From the NCBI RefSeq assembly GCF_027579695.1, contig NC_083596.1, forward strand, positions 11,282,298 through 11,346,297: DNA of 64,000 bases, read 5' to 3'. The stretch is from Neoarius graeffei (Eukaryota; Chordata; Actinopteri; Siluriformes; Ariidae). A program made the translations under genes and the position numbers. Position 1 is the stretch's first letter; every line of letters starts with the position of its first letter. Shown in pieces: positions 37,901-44,541 of this stretch. Under the pieces are notes generated by a model. The model searched no databases. It saw only the letters and a list, made by a program, of their open reading frames with translations, and was not told where the DNA came from.

Positions 37901-39765
37901 CCATAGCATAGAAAATCGCTACGTTTCAATTTGTGTAACTGAACTTGTTTCATATCACTGGTCATATAAACCTATGTAAACAGGAAAAACGCGGAAGAGT
38001 TTGGTCGCATCTAACTACAGCCCCAAAAAATACCATTGGCCATACTGAGCCTAGCTACATTGCTAACAGGAGTGACAGCGCGTCTGACTGACTGGGAGGT
38101 CGCGCAAAGCTCGGAGAGGTACGGAGCAGCTCGTCTCAATTCAGATAAGAGCATATTTCATTATGGAAGTACGGTGGACTGTTCCTTTAAATTTGATAAA
38201 CAGATTAGTTCTGTTGTTAGAACGAGCTTTTTTCAACTTCGTCTCTTGGCCAAAGCGAAGCCGTTACTCAGTCGGCAGGATCTCGAGAAAGCAATTCATG
38301 CATTTACGGTATCAGTTCGAGACTGGACTATTGTAACGCCCTGTATGTTGGCCTCAGCCAGTCTTCAATTTTACGTCTTCAGTTTGTACAGAACGCCGCG
38401 GCCTGATTTTTAACAAGCACGTCTAGACGTGAACACATTACTCCTGTGTTGTCGTCACTCCATCGGCTTCCAGTCCGTTTTAGAATTGATTTTAAACTTC
38501 TGTTTGTTTTTAATGCCAAAAATGGCCTGGCTCCCTCTTACTTGTCTGAGATTTTAACTATTCGTGATCATGGTAGGGCCCTGCGTTCTTCGGGTCAGCT
38601 TCTGTTAGAAGTTCCAAGGTCGAGATATAAACAGTGGGGTCGTTCTTTTGCTGTCGCTGCTCCCAGACTGTGGAACAATCTGCCCCCCGACATTCGCACC
38701 ACTATTGATCCCGGCCTTTTTAAATCAAAGTTGAAGACCTACTTTTTTAGATTGGCGTTCAATCCTGACTAGGGGAGCCTTGTTTTTGAGGGGTGCTTCG
38801 TTTCGTCTGTTTTATTTCATGTACTTTTGAAAGGCTTTTGGTAATCTGCAGCACGGCAGCACCTTCCGCAGTCAAAACCCGTGTTTTGCTGTTCTGTTTT
38901 ATGGCTTTGATGTAAAGCACTTTGGGTACCACTGTTTGGTTATTGTAAAGGGCTATATAAATAAAATTTGATTAATTGATTGATTGAAGGACAAGTAAAT
39001 GAAAAGCTATTGTAAGAAGTTTTTTTTTTTTTAAATTCGGATTATCCCTAGTCACCGTGTACTAGATCAGTGAATTTTCTTTTAAATAAGTATTTTTTGT
39101 TGCTGTTGTTTGCCTGCTTGCAGCCTCGATGTGTCATGAAGCTGTTACGCAAGTTGTTTTGAATCTTTACATCATCGTCCCATGACTCAGTAGCGTTGTG
39201 TATGTAATTAACACTCATGTGACCGTCCACGTGAGGTACATCATCTGAAGAGTTGACATAAACACACTGTTGTCGAGTCTATCCTGGCTTTCTTGGCAGT
39301 TTGTTTCCAAACCTGTGAACAAGTATGATTAAAAAATGTCACCCACGACTGCTACACATCATCCTGTAACCGTAGAGATGATTGGTGTATAATTTGCGAC
39401 ATCATAGACCACATCTGTGTACCGTTTCAAAAATATTGGCTCCTCTGTTATTAGGATGAACGCTCTTCTTTCACCTTTTTTTTTTTTTTTTCTGCAGTGG
39501 TGCTGAAGACAAACACGGTTACATCTGGGACCGCCATTATAACATCTGTCTGGCTCGCTTGCAGCACGACGACGTGGTGAACTCCGTGGCTTTCAGCCCC
39601 ACCGACCAAGAGCTCCTGCTGTCCGCCAGTGACGACTCCACTATCAAAGTGTGGCGCTCTCCACGCATGGTGCGCCTGGCACGGCGCCCGACTCGAACCC
39701 GGGACCTCCTCGCCTCCCTCAGAGCTCGTCGGAACACTAACTCGAATTTCAACGGCAAACTCTGA
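12758..39765 (+). CDS. fbxw5: F-box and WD repeat domain-containing protein 5, nine coding exons
   Basis: Joined coding exons: 12758-12944, 17788-17945, 23260-23443, 27802-27950, 30381-30707, 32093-32267, 32401-32548, 33910-34122, 39498-39765. They total 1,809 nt (602 residues plus stop) with every GT-AG junction in phase. The F-box is at residues 5-45 ([19 protein letters not shown]), followed by WD40 repeats, clearest at about 85-120 ([20 protein letters not shown]) and near the C-terminus ([12 protein letters not shown], then [11 protein letters not shown]). An acidic linker lies at about 290-335. It is slightly longer than the mammalian protein (about 566 residues). Known role of the family: substrate receptor for SKP1-CUL1 and DDB1-CUL4 ubiquitin ligases, with reported targets including the centriole protein SAS-6. 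No frameshift or missing exon is seen. The introns are swollen by transposons. Confidence 0.95.
13108..13401 (+). pseudogene. N-terminal fragment of a transposon-borne ORF (possibly YqaJ-nuclease type)
   Basis: About 98 codons begin [20 protein letters not shown] and include [20 protein letters not shown] and [20 protein letters not shown]. This resembles the N-terminal region of multicopy fish proteins carrying a YqaJ-type nuclease domain (RYLxKL, D-x-Y, PDxxxYLV, SPYT). The frame then enters the GC-rich inverted repeat and loses similarity. The family suggestion is from memory and unconfirmed. Confidence 0.4.
13395..13880. repeat. Long GC-rich inverted repeat
   Basis: The left arm (GAGCGCGCTCCGGCTTGCTCC blocks, CAGCTATTTACACCGGATCC) is repeated inverted on the right around a centre near 13,692. 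Within the arms GCTCCGGCTTGCTC and GTTCCGGAGC recur in tandem. It should form a strong cruciform or RNA hairpin. Confidence 0.8.
14403..16017. other. Intron 1 segment with clustered TGACGATAG motifs
   Basis: No coding sequence is recognised. Between 15,080 and 15,620 the 9-mer TGACGATAG or its complement occurs exactly six times: 15,080, 15,243, 15,259, 15,430, 15,459 and 15,612. Near matches (ATGACAATAG) lie at about 14,834 and 14,920. TCTGACAGA is also repeated. This looks like a decayed element with reiterated binding-site-like motifs. Confidence 0.55.
16021..17011. mobile_element. PIF/Harbinger-like MITE, TTA duplication
   Basis: The left end GGCTACATCCACACGACAA and right end TTGCCGTGTGGACAGGGCC are imperfect inverted repeats flanked by TTA on both sides (16,018-16,020 and 17,012-17,014). 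TWA 3-bp duplications indicate PIF/Harbinger. The 991-bp interior has no transposase and includes an ATGGCGGCGAGGATGACG segment and CpG-rich stretches. Confidence 0.65.
17015..17787. other. Rest of FBXW5 intron 1
   Basis: It includes a common-looking fish dispersed segment around 17,090-17,500 (GAGCTATTGCCATCACGCTC, CGTCTGTCC) of unknown class. No exon other than exon 2 at 17,788 is supported. Confidence 0.45.
17788..17945 (+). CDS. fbxw5: FBXW5 coding exon 2 (first WD40 repeat)
   Basis: It encodes residues 63-115: [20 protein letters not shown] then [20 protein letters not shown] and SCSKDCTVK. The acceptor is TTGGCAG and the donor GTGAGATT; the exon closes in phase 0 after Lys. The WD repeat is finished by the LWD that opens exon 3. 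Confidence 0.94.
18375..19195 (-). pseudogene. Tc1-like transposase, C-terminal block (DDE core)
   Basis: About 273 codons remain open: second HTH part ([20 protein letters not shown]), first catalytic Asp in [10 protein letters not shown], and the final Glu in [12 protein letters not shown]. The second catalytic position reads [11 protein letters not shown], with AAC (Asn, 18,717-18,719) where the family has Asp, so the copy is catalytically dead even where the frame is intact. The upstream part continues across the nested insertion at 19,196-20,429. Confidence 0.9.
19345..19600. repeat. Inverted repeat, arms over 100 bp
   Basis: The left arm (ATCACGGAGGCTGCCATCTT, GAGCGATGGGCCAATCATGT, CGTTTCATCTCATTGACG) is repeated in reverse complement immediately to the right (ACGTCATTGAGATGAAACG, ACGTGATTGGCCCATCGCTC, AAGATGGCAGCCTCCGTGAT). 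The centre is near 19,463. The right arm carries an extra stretch near 19,530-19,550. The ATG of the [11 protein letters not shown] frame lies in this arm. Confidence 0.85.
19927..20192. repeat. Compound GT/GA/CG microsatellite
   Basis: Long tracts of (GT)n, (GA)n and GCGCGAGTGAGAGAGA-type units fill about 260 bp of the nested element. The repeated-unit structure is obvious; it is likely length-polymorphic. Confidence 0.92.
20430..20742 (-). pseudogene. Tc1-like transposase, N-terminal block (HTH)
   Basis: It encodes [20 protein letters not shown] followed by the paired-like DNA-binding region: [34 protein letters not shown] and a GRKT-type hook. The frame runs to the 6-bp duplication at 20,430, where the nested element interrupts it, and resumes at 19,195. 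Confidence 0.9.
21421..23259. other. Rest of FBXW5 intron 2, with a GTTCGTTC-rich degenerate element
   Basis: From about 21,978 to 22,846 the sequence is dense in GTTCGTTC/GAACGAAC motifs, ending GGTTCGTTCGTGAACGACA then CACCACTAG, which looks like a transposon terminus. Its left end is too eroded to define. At 21,723 a short frame begins [16 protein letters not shown] and is not recognised. The remainder shows nothing. Confidence 0.45.
23260..23443 (+). CDS. fbxw5: FBXW5 coding exon 3
   Basis: It encodes residues 116-177, starting [15 protein letters not shown] (completing WD repeat 1) then [20 protein letters not shown] and [10 protein letters not shown]. The acceptor is GCATTAG and the donor GTGAGAAA; it ends in phase 1 and joins AG AAC of exon 4 to make Glu-Asn. 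Confidence 0.94.
24180..25323. mobile_element. Uncharacterised DNA element, 11-bp TIR, 4-bp TSD (copy 2)
   Basis: It has the same ends as the copy at 5,131-5,938 (GGGCAATTCCA / TGGAATTGCTC), here between TTAG duplications (24,176-24,179 and 25,324-25,327). Apart from a secondary insertion at about 24,789-25,120 it is almost identical to copy 1 along its length. Two insertions at different sites with matching ends prove it is mobile; the enzyme is unknown. Confidence 0.72.
24789..25120 (+). mobile_element. Retroposon tail segment (LINE/SINE 3' end) inserted in copy 2
   Basis: Copy 1 reads GTCAC directly into GTCCATAACG, whereas copy 2 carries about 330 extra bases here. The insert ends AAAGCGCTGTACAAATAAAC followed by (ACTTG/ATTG) repeats, the typical 3' tail of fish L2-like LINEs and their partner SINEs. 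It includes the widespread GAGTCTGGTTCCTCTCGAGG and GGGAGTTTTTCCTTGCCACC segments. There is no reverse transcriptase. Confidence 0.65.
25746..26120 (-). mobile_element. tRNA-derived SINE, tail type A
   Basis: A full type-A copy in minus orientation flanked by the exact 12-bp duplication TCACTGCTAAAG (25,734-25,745 and 26,121-26,132). The head box B-like motif is GGTTCGAGCCCC and the tail ends in TAATGAGATGAGA. Confidence 0.92.
26507..27397 (-). mobile_element. TAGCCTGG-terminus element with 9-bp TSD carrying a RecQ-like fragment (copy 1)
   Basis: The left end TAGCCTGGCAAGCCAGAC and right end GTCTAGTTTACTAGGCTA are imperfect inverted repeats. The flanks carry the exact 9-bp duplication GAAGTGAGC (26,498-26,506 and 27,398-27,406). 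Next to each terminus is a hairpin: CCAGACTAAAT...ATTTAGTCTGG on the left; on the right, an arm reading GTGGGTCTAG on the + strand pairs with CTAGACCCAC further in. A RecQ-like ORF start lies at 27,186-26,941 on the minus strand. A 9-bp duplication would suit Mutator-like elements, but no transposase is present. Confidence 0.75.
26941..27186 (-). pseudogene. RecQ-like helicase N-terminal fragment
   Basis: From ATG 27,186 (GCCATC on the + strand; good context, A at -3 and G at +4) 81 codons read [20 protein letters not shown], then [20 protein letters not shown] and a Walker A loop [16 protein letters not shown]. That is RecQ helicase motifs 0 and I: an EQ about two dozen residues before GxGKS. 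Similarity stops after KRMG and the frame ends 12 codons later, so motifs Ia-VI are absent. Its counterpart in the second element diverges at the same point. The open frame also extends upstream to 27,291, but homology to the second copy begins at this Met. Confidence 0.75.
27802..27950 (+). CDS. fbxw5: FBXW5 coding exon 4
   Basis: It encodes residues 177-226: [20 protein letters not shown], then [20 protein letters not shown] and VLWLNKAFQ. The acceptor is TCTCTAG and the donor GTCTGACC; it ends in phase 0. The segment is part of the central beta-propeller. Confidence 0.94.
28254..29779 (+). mobile_element. Tc1-like transposon, CAGTGGCATGCAAAAG termini
   Basis: Perfect terminal repeats (CAGTGGCATGCAAAAGTTTG / inverse) flanked by TA at 28,252-28,253 and 29,780-29,781. 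The TIRs continue through GGGCACCCTTGCTGAAAATG for about 45 bp. The 1,526-bp length is normal for the superfamily. The + strand transposase is broken. Confidence 0.93.
28453..29559 (+). pseudogene. Tc1-like transposase, multiply frameshifted
   Basis: Recognisable blocks lie in more than one frame: an N-terminal region from 28,453 ([20 protein letters not shown]), then [19 protein letters not shown] near 28,990 with the first catalytic Asp, [20 protein letters not shown], and a C-terminal block [20 protein letters not shown] near 29,350 with the catalytic Glu. The second Asp region (about 29,260-29,290) is scrambled by an indel, and stops interrupt 28,731-28,980. It is not functional. Confidence 0.9.
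30381..30707 (+). CDS. fbxw5: FBXW5 coding exon 5 (propeller plus acidic linker)
   Basis: It encodes residues 227-335: [40 protein letters not shown], then a low-complexity acidic insert ([14 protein letters not shown]) and a His/Pro-rich end. The acceptor is CCCTCCAG and the donor GTGGGT after ...EHIRH, chosen because it gives phase 0 to match exon 6. This linker is the least conserved part of the protein. Confidence 0.9.
30717..31927. mobile_element. hAT-like MITE, CACTGCAAAAAA termini, next to exon 5
   Basis: The ends CACTGCAAAAAATAAAAATC and a right end finishing TTTTTTGCAGTG are inverted. The interior is very AT-rich with no coding potential. I did not find a matching 8-bp duplication, so superfamily is uncertain. 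The left end begins 9 bp after the last base of FBXW5 exon 5. Confidence 0.6.
32093..32267 (+). CDS. fbxw5: FBXW5 coding exon 6
   Basis: It encodes residues 336-394: [20 protein letters not shown], a short linker, then [19 protein letters not shown]. The acceptor is TGTCTTCAG and the donor GTGTGTGT; it ends in phase 1. The [16 protein letters not shown] strand is highly characteristic of FBXW5. Confidence 0.92.
32401..32548 (+). CDS. fbxw5: FBXW5 coding exon 7
   Basis: It encodes residues 394-443: [20 protein letters not shown], then [20 protein letters not shown] ending at Asp-His and the split Arg codon. The acceptor follows a (GT)n run and TTTCAG; the donor is GTGGGTGC, phase 2. Confidence 0.94.
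32640..33180. repeat. Dispersed repeat with two to three degenerate internal units
   Basis: Segments near 32,755-32,900, 32,905-33,060 and 33,065-33,150 resemble each other: a TATATNCACC start, CCAGAAAGAAT, GAAGAATTGA, AGAAGCGATTT, AACTGCTC then CATAACTTCATTA. Units are about 140-150 bp. No ORF is supported. Confidence 0.5.
33183..33710. mobile_element. Tc1/mariner-type MITE, CACTACCGTTCAAAAG termini (copy 1 of 3)
   Basis: The 528-bp element has perfect ends (CACTACCGTTCAAAAGTTTG and its inverse) between TA dinucleotides. It has no coding capacity. Two further copies at 50,584-51,111 (also 528 bp) and 59,420-59,928 differ by a handful of substitutions and one short deletion, so the family was active fairly recently. 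Confidence 0.92.
33910..34122 (+). CDS. fbxw5: FBXW5 coding exon 8
   Basis: It encodes residues 443-514: [40 protein letters not shown] and [20 protein letters not shown], ending FVA plus two bases. The acceptor is TTTTAACAG and the donor GTAAAGGA. It is among the most conserved parts of the propeller. Confidence 0.95.
34219..34550 (-). mobile_element. tRNA-derived SINE, tail type A, diverged
   Basis: A minus-strand type-A copy with more substitutions and a short internal deletion compared with the other copies. The tail reads GGATAAGCGGTTACGGATAA rather than GGATAAAGCGGCTAGAG, indicating an older or different subfamily. Confidence 0.8.
34551..35366. other. Intron 8 segment without assigned features
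   Basis: At 34,854 a GGGGTGTCAAACTCATTTTC sequence followed by GAGGGCCACAT resembles one end of a common fish hAT MITE; no opposite end was found. The rest is unassigned. Confidence 0.4.
35370..36432 (-). mobile_element. PIF/Harbinger element with MADF ORF, TAA duplication
   Basis: The ends GGGTGTATTCAGACCAGG and GTAGGTGTGAATACGTCC are imperfect inverted repeats flanked by TAA (35,367-35,369 and 36,433-36,435). The right subterminal region repeats TTTGGTCCGGACC-type palindromes many times. A Myb/SANT-like ORF is on the minus strand. The nuclease ORF of PIF/Harbinger is absent, so the copy is non-autonomous. Confidence 0.78.
35716..36045 (-). pseudogene. Harbinger Myb/SANT-like (MADF/trihelix) protein fragment
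   Basis: From Met at 36,045, 109 codons read [20 protein letters not shown], then [20 protein letters not shown] and [15 protein letters not shown]. This is a trihelix/MADF DNA-binding domain with three spaced aromatics, as in the accessory ORF of PIF/Harbinger transposons and MSANTD-type host genes. A Gly/Ser linker follows, then a stop. It is truncated relative to typical 200-300 residue proteins and sits inside an element with Harbinger-type duplications. Confidence 0.7.
36436..37337. other. Intron 8 segment with a dispersed fish repeat
   Basis: About 36,941-37,200 contains a block with GCTGGCTGAAAGGCCCGAAG and (CATC)n, of a kind that looks dispersed, but I cannot name its class. A related phrase, TCTGAAATCAACTCCTCTCA, occurs twice (about 36,912 and 37,037). 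No gene is supported. Confidence 0.35.
37338..37435. repeat. Near-perfect hairpin at the 5' end of an L2-like LINE copy
   Basis: CAAATGGTTTAAAAAAGGGG on the left is repeated inverted on the right (CCCCCTTTTTTAAACCATTTG), with arms of about 44 bp continuing through GGCCAGAGTACCAAAATTT and a 6-bp CACAAC loop. The right arm is native LINE sequence, so the left arm is an inverted duplicate of it. Confidence 0.85.
37382..38990 (+). mobile_element. L2/CR1-like LINE 3' end, interrupted by a palindromic MITE
   Basis: After removing the insert at 37,468-38,186, the sequence encodes the C-terminal part of an ORF2: [11 protein letters not shown] before it and [20 protein letters not shown] after it. 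It continues through [40 protein letters not shown] and a stop at 38,771. A frameshift lies at about 38,310-38,450. The 3' end GTAAAGGGCTATATAAATAA followed by (ATTG)n is typical of this clade. It is heavily 5'-truncated. Confidence 0.8.
37468..38186. mobile_element. Near-perfect palindromic MITE, TTAA duplication
   Basis: The ends AGGAACAGTCCACCGTACTT and their inverse are flanked by TTAA (37,464-37,467 and 38,187-38,190). The two halves match almost base for base along about 355 bp each, meeting around 37,827. Frames on opposite strands are mirror images. TTAA suggests Kolobok or piggyBac. It sits within the LINE reading frame. Confidence 0.85.
38991..39497. other. End of FBXW5 intron 8
   Basis: Unique-looking AT-rich sequence with a poly-pyrimidine run (39,475-39,492) that serves the exon 9 acceptor. 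Nothing else is supported. Confidence 0.55.
39498..39765 (+). CDS. fbxw5: FBXW5 coding exon 9 (last WD40 repeat and stop)
   Basis: It encodes residues 514-602: [20 protein letters not shown], then [20 protein letters not shown] and [20 protein letters not shown], ending NSNFNGKL and TGA (39,763-39,765). The acceptor is TTCTGCAG. The [10 protein letters not shown] segment is the WD dipeptide region thought to contribute to DDB1 binding in this family. There is no AATAAA soon after the stop; ATTAAA candidates occur only at about 41,440-41,470. Confidence 0.95.
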
Positions 39766-40535
39766 ACAGGAAACCATATGGTGGAGACAGCACTGTAAAA
39801 ACACTCTCTAGCTTCTCTGATCTTGACTGGTGATTGTGTGATGTCACTTTAACTAAAAAGACCCCCTTTCTAATACTGTTACGAGGTCGTGTATCACCTC
39901 AGGCATCACAGGGAGGTCTGGGTTCAATGAAAGAAGCACTCTAGGGGCACTAAAAGAACCTCCTGGGTACGATTTCGTCGGAAAAACGGCTCTAGTGCCA
40001 ATTTTTTTTTTTAAAAAAGTCGAAAAGATCACCCAAAGAGCGTCGTATTTGATGTGCGTTGATCCGCTGCGTGAGCATGTCGCGTTTGAAACCAGACCTT
40101 TTTAAAAAGAAAAAACAAAAAAAAAATTTTAAACAGTCATTCAACTCCATAAGTATTGGCGCCCTGCGTGAAAATTGATCGGTTCCCCTGCCTTGCAAAA
40201 TTATCAGCACCCCACGTTTCCTATATAAACCCACTCGTGATGACGTTAACATACTCTTCTTGTCATGTCCATTGAAGCATTTTTGTTCTTTGCTTTGTGT
40301 ATGTCTGCTTTCTGTGTTTCAGGCTGAAAATTGTCAACAGGTTTCAAATCCAGAGACTGAAACGATTGTTGGTGTTGGTGTTACGCTCCTGTCTTGATTC
40401 AGATGCAAGTCTGTGGAAATTCTCTCGTTAAAAAGATGAATCTATGGTCAAGTTCTTACCTCCTAGCAGAGGCAACCCGATTTTATGTTTCGGCAAATGT
40501 ATTTCGCAGAATCCTAGATGCCGTCAGTTAACGTT
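39766..40535 (+). other. Sequence after FBXW5, possible 3' UTR
   Basis: It is unique-looking with poly-T/A stretches near 40,000-40,130. It may include the FBXW5 3' UTR, but no canonical poly(A) signal is seen, so the transcript end cannot be placed. Confidence 0.4.
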
Positions 40536-40540
40536 TTTAT

Positions 40541-41108
40541 ATTACATTACAGGCATTTAGCCGGGCGGCACGGTGGTGTAGTGGTTAGCGCTGTCGCCTC
40601 ACAGCAAGAAGGTCCTGGGTTCGAGCCCCGGGGCCGGCGAGGGCCTTTCTGTGTGGAGTTTGCATGTTCTCCCCGTGTCCGCGTGGGTTTCCTCCGGGTG
40701 CTCCGGTTTCGCCCACAGTCCAAAGACATGCAGGTTAGGTTAACTGGTGACTCTAAATTGACCGTAGGTGTGAATGTGAGTGTGAATGGTTGTCTGTGTC
40801 TATGTGTCAGCCCTGTGATGACCTGGCGACTTGTCCAGGGTGTACCCTGCTTTTCGCCCGTAGTCAGCTGGGATAGGCTCCAGCTTGCCTGCGACCCTGT
40901 AGAAGGATAAAGCGGCTAGAGATAATGAGATGAGAGATGAGATGAGGCATTTAGCCGATACGCTTATCCAGAGCGACATAGAATATACCCAGAAAAGCCT
41001 GGGGAGCAGTTAGAGGTTAGATGCCTTGCTCAAGGGCTGGTCCAGGGATTCAAACCAGCGACCTTTTGGTCGCAAAGCTACTTCTCTGACCATTAGACCG
41101 TGGCTTCC
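40541..41108 (-). mobile_element. tRNA-derived SINE (third family), split by a type-A SINE
   Basis: Outside the insertion at 40,564-40,945 the sequence reads ACATTACAGGCATTTAGC, CTTATCCAGAGCGAC, TTGCTCAAGGGC, GCGACCTTTTGGTC and CCATTAGACCGTGGCTTCC. This is the reverse of a tRNA-like SINE with a CCACGGTCTAATGGTCAGAG head. Another copy is at 53,745-53,917. Confidence 0.65.
40564..40945 (+). mobile_element. tRNA-derived SINE, tail type A
   Basis: A complete A copy flanked by the exact 12-bp duplication GGCATTTAGCCG (40,552-40,563 and 40,946-40,957), which belongs to the SINE it has entered. The tail ends in GATGAGAGATGAGATGAG. Confidence 0.92.
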
Positions 41109-42220
41109 GTCATTTTTAGCGTGCTTGTTATTGAGGTGGCATTCGTCTTCGATTTCCTCAGCTTGTGTGTCCAATTCTTAACAAATTTCCATATTTTTGC
41201 ACTTTACACCTTATGTGCACGAACGTTTGTTTTCATATCTATTTCCTGACGCGTACACCTTAAAAAACATCCGTCTGTCTTCTGTACCGATCTTTGACGT
41301 TGTGTGTGCAAACCTCCTGCTTGGAAATACTCAGATGTTTTTGTTAGAGCAGAGCAAAATTTGAGTGATATTTTACACATTCACGATGGGTGCTAATAAT
41401 TCTGGAGTTGACTGGAGGTGCAGAGTAAAATTATTTACATTAAATCCCTTTATTGTCTTTTTAATTAAAGACCTTTATATCCACTGTATGGTGCACTGGC
41501 TTTATTTTGAGTTGTATATATTGATCAGCAAAAAAAAAAAAATTCCTGCGGACATTTGACACTCGAAACACTAAAATTCCCCCAGAAAACGGTTTTCGTA
41601 ATTGCTTGAAAGAAGCATTTAGAAGTGTGTATTTTAAAGCATGTTAGCGGATGTTTTATTCAGGGTGTTTGTGAAATGAAGTCGTAACCTCTTGGTAGAG
41701 GCAAGCAGGTTCAGAATGCCGCAGGAACGTGAAGTACAAGGTGTTTACTAATCCAGAATTTTACGCCTCTCATGCTGCTTGTTCTTTATGGGCTTGTGTT
41801 CTCTAGCATGAGCCCCCCCGATGTCTGACATGTGAGTAAAGTGTGATATTAAAACCTTTTTCCCATCACAAGCCACGCAGTTTAACATTTTGTGTATTTG
41901 TGCATTTTCATTTCACTGTAAATTCAGCGCTGATGAACGTTGCAAGCTGTTCACATCGACTAAGAATCCTTTCGTTTTCCATGACACGCAAATCTCCAGT
42001 TTGTATCACTCATCACACGTTCATCAATTTTAGTAAATGGCTCCGAAACGAGGAACACCTGAATACTCAAATTGACATAATTCATATATTAAAAGGATAA
42101 TTACAGCTGATAATTATAAACAGTAACAATTATTCCACAAAATTGAGTTGTACATGAGCTGATAGCTATGTACTATTATAATCCATGTACGACTAGATTG
42201 AGTAGAATAACCATTTTATT
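41109..42220. other. Intergenic sequence without assigned features
   Basis: AT-rich with no exon or terminal repeat recognised. Short frames at 41,365 and 41,843 have no familiar motifs. Confidence 0.5.
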
Positions 42221-42772
42221 CTATCCACATTCACTGGATTTTGAGAAACGGAGCATTTTTATTTTTAGCAAATCCCATAAATAAAAAATTTACACAAAAC
42301 GTCCGATAAAATCATTCCCGCTTACCTATCGATGGCTGCACGAATTGACTTGTATTGCTTTTTTGAAGAAAGCTCCGCCTTGCTGTCGTGCCGAGGCATA
42401 GAATAGCTTTATTTATTTAATTCTCCGTTGGACATTTCAGCTCTGTAATTTTCAAACTTCTTTGAGCTTTTGCACCAGTCTAAAAAAAAAAAACTGAACA
42501 AATTTTAAGGCTTAAAGATGAAGAATGTAAACAAAATGACAGTTTAAAAAAAAAAAAAAGGTTCTTACCATGAAATATTTCCATTCCATATGTTGTTGCT
42601 TTTTTATTTTTGAGGGGCTTTATTTTCAAGTAGTTTTTATTTCATCCTCGATTTGCTCAGCAACACGTTCTGCCATTTTGTTTTTCTCTACTCACAGTAT
42701 ATGAGCTGATATCCTAGTAATAGAGTAGCCAATCAGAGCACACGATTGCTTATATCCAGTGAATGTGGATAG
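42221..42772. mobile_element. MITE with CTATCCACATTCACTGGAT termini
   Basis: The ends CTATCCACATTCACTGGAT and ATCCAGTGAATGTGGATAG are perfect 19-bp inverted repeats enclosing about 550 bp of AT-rich non-coding sequence. I could not settle the target duplication, so the superfamily is open. Confidence 0.7.
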
Positions 42773-43057
42773 AAAAACAAATATATAGTTAGTTAATAGC
42801 TCTCTTTTCTATTGTCAGTCAGTATTTGTAGGACGTCATGTCGTGTATGAAAGAAGTAATGAATGGAAAACTAGATACAATTTCTTTGGCGTGTAATATT
42901 CAGGTATAAATCTTTGGTGTTATTATAAAACATACCAAATACTTTGATATGATTGTTACTCCAAATAAATATCCGATTCAACAGAAAATTGTACGGTATT
43001 TGTGTCACGCCACGGGATTTTTTTATTTTTTTTTTTAAATATTAGATGTTCTGTTTA

Positions 43058-43417
43058 GGCGGCACAGTGGTGTAGTGGTTAGCGCTGTCGCCTCACAGCA
43101 AGAAGGTCCTGGGTTCGAGCCCCGTGGCCGGCGAGGGCCTTTCTGTGTGGAGTTTGCATGTTCTCCCCGTGTCCGCGTGGGTTTCCTCCGGGTGCTCCGG
43201 TTTCCCCCACAGTCCAAAGACATGCAGGTTAGGTTAACTGGTGACTCTAAATTGACCGTAGGTGTGAGTGTGAATGGTTGTCTGTGTCTATGTGTCAGCC
43301 CTGTGATGACCTGGCGACTTGTCCAGGGTGTACCCCGCCTTTCGCCCGTAGTCAGCTGGGATAGGCTCCAGCTTGCCTGTAGAAGGATAAAGCGGCTTGA
43401 GATAATGAGATGAGATG
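43058..43417 (+). mobile_element. tRNA-derived SINE, tail type A
   Basis: An A copy lacking part of the tail (GCTTGCCTGTAGAAGG, missing CGACC), flanked by the 14-bp duplication AGATGTTCTGTTTA (43,044-43,057 and 43,418-43,431). Confidence 0.92.
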
Positions 43418-43430
43418 AGATGTTCTGTTT

Positions 43431-43561
43431 ACGGAATGCGTAGAAGTGTTAAAGCGTGCACTGTTTTCACTGGCTGATCCAGTAACTATCAACGAATCAC
43501 CTCAACAGCGCCCCTACGGGACATTTACGGCACTTTTCAATGCCGTTTCTACGCATTCTGT
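43431..43561. repeat. Short inverted repeat
   Basis: ACGGAATGCGTAGAAGTG at the left is inverted at the right (TTTCTACGCATTCTGT), about 130 bp end to end: either a very small MITE or the remnant of one. Confidence 0.45.
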
Positions 43562-44168
43562 AATGTGGCACAACATATTTGTAGCAAAAGATGTTTGCAT
43601 AAAATAAAAAAAATTTAATTTGCGTTAATGTTACGTATACTGTACAGTTCCATTAGCTGTAAACATCGGCATGGTTCACGGTTACTTACACAAGTTGATT
43701 TCTGTGCCAGTTTAAAAAAAAAAATGCACTAGGAAAGAGCTTTTTCCTCAACAAAACTGTGTCAAAATTACCAAGTTTAATGACACTTTAATGAAATGGC
43801 GATTTGTTTTTCCAGACAAGCACCTTGGGACATGTGGATATTCCTCGGAGGTACCAAAATTAGCTGACGTTCTTTCTGTTAGCTAACAAAACCAAGGCTT
43901 GTGGATTTACGGGCCACTTAGATATCAAACCCCTCCAATCCCTTCCACTTCTGTGAACGGACTCTTTGCATTCATGGAGCAGCACTAAAAAAGCAGCAGT
44001 GCGATTTATTTTATTCACAGAAACAGTTTTCAGGCGTCTCCAGTATCGATATAGCAAGAGTTCAAAACCCATAATGGCTCCAGATACACTTTCGGTACCA
44101 CCACACTGTTTTAGCGTAAATGATGTAGATACAGCGTTGAGATTGAGCAAGTTTGGTGGTAAGGCAGT
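43562..44168. other. Intergenic sequence without assigned features
   Basis: Nothing recognised. The frames of about 100 codons here have no domain similarity that I can see. Confidence 0.5.
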
Positions 44169-44534
44169 CTCATCTCATCTCATTATCTCTAGCCGCTTTA
44201 TCCTGTCCTACAGGGTCGCAGGCAAGCTGGAGCCTATCCCAGCTGACTACGGGCGAAAGGCGGGGTACACCCTGGACAAGTCGCCAGGTCATCACAGGGC
44301 TGACACATAGACACAGACAACCATTCACACTCACATTCACACCTACGGTCAATTTAGAGTCACCAGTTAACCTAACCTGCATGTCTTTGGACTGTGGAGG
44401 AAACCGGAGCACCCGGAGGAAACCCACGCGGACACGGGGCGAACATGCAAACTCCGCACAGAAAGGCCCTCGCCGGCCACGGGGCTCGAACCCGGACCTT
44501 CTTGCTGTGAGGCGACAGCGCTAACCACTACACC
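44169..44534 (-). mobile_element. tRNA-derived SINE, tail type A, head-truncated
   Basis: A minus-strand A copy that lacks the first bases of the head (it stops at TGGTGTAGTGG), flanked by AGGCAGT (44,162-44,168 and 44,535-44,541). 5' truncation with a short duplication is compatible with incomplete reverse transcription. Confidence 0.88.
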
Positions 44535-44541
44535 AGGCAGT

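Noticed and set aside
37685-37979. Two identical proteins on opposite strands
   Set aside because: They are the mirror-image readings of the palindromic MITE at 37,468-38,186, not a gene pair.
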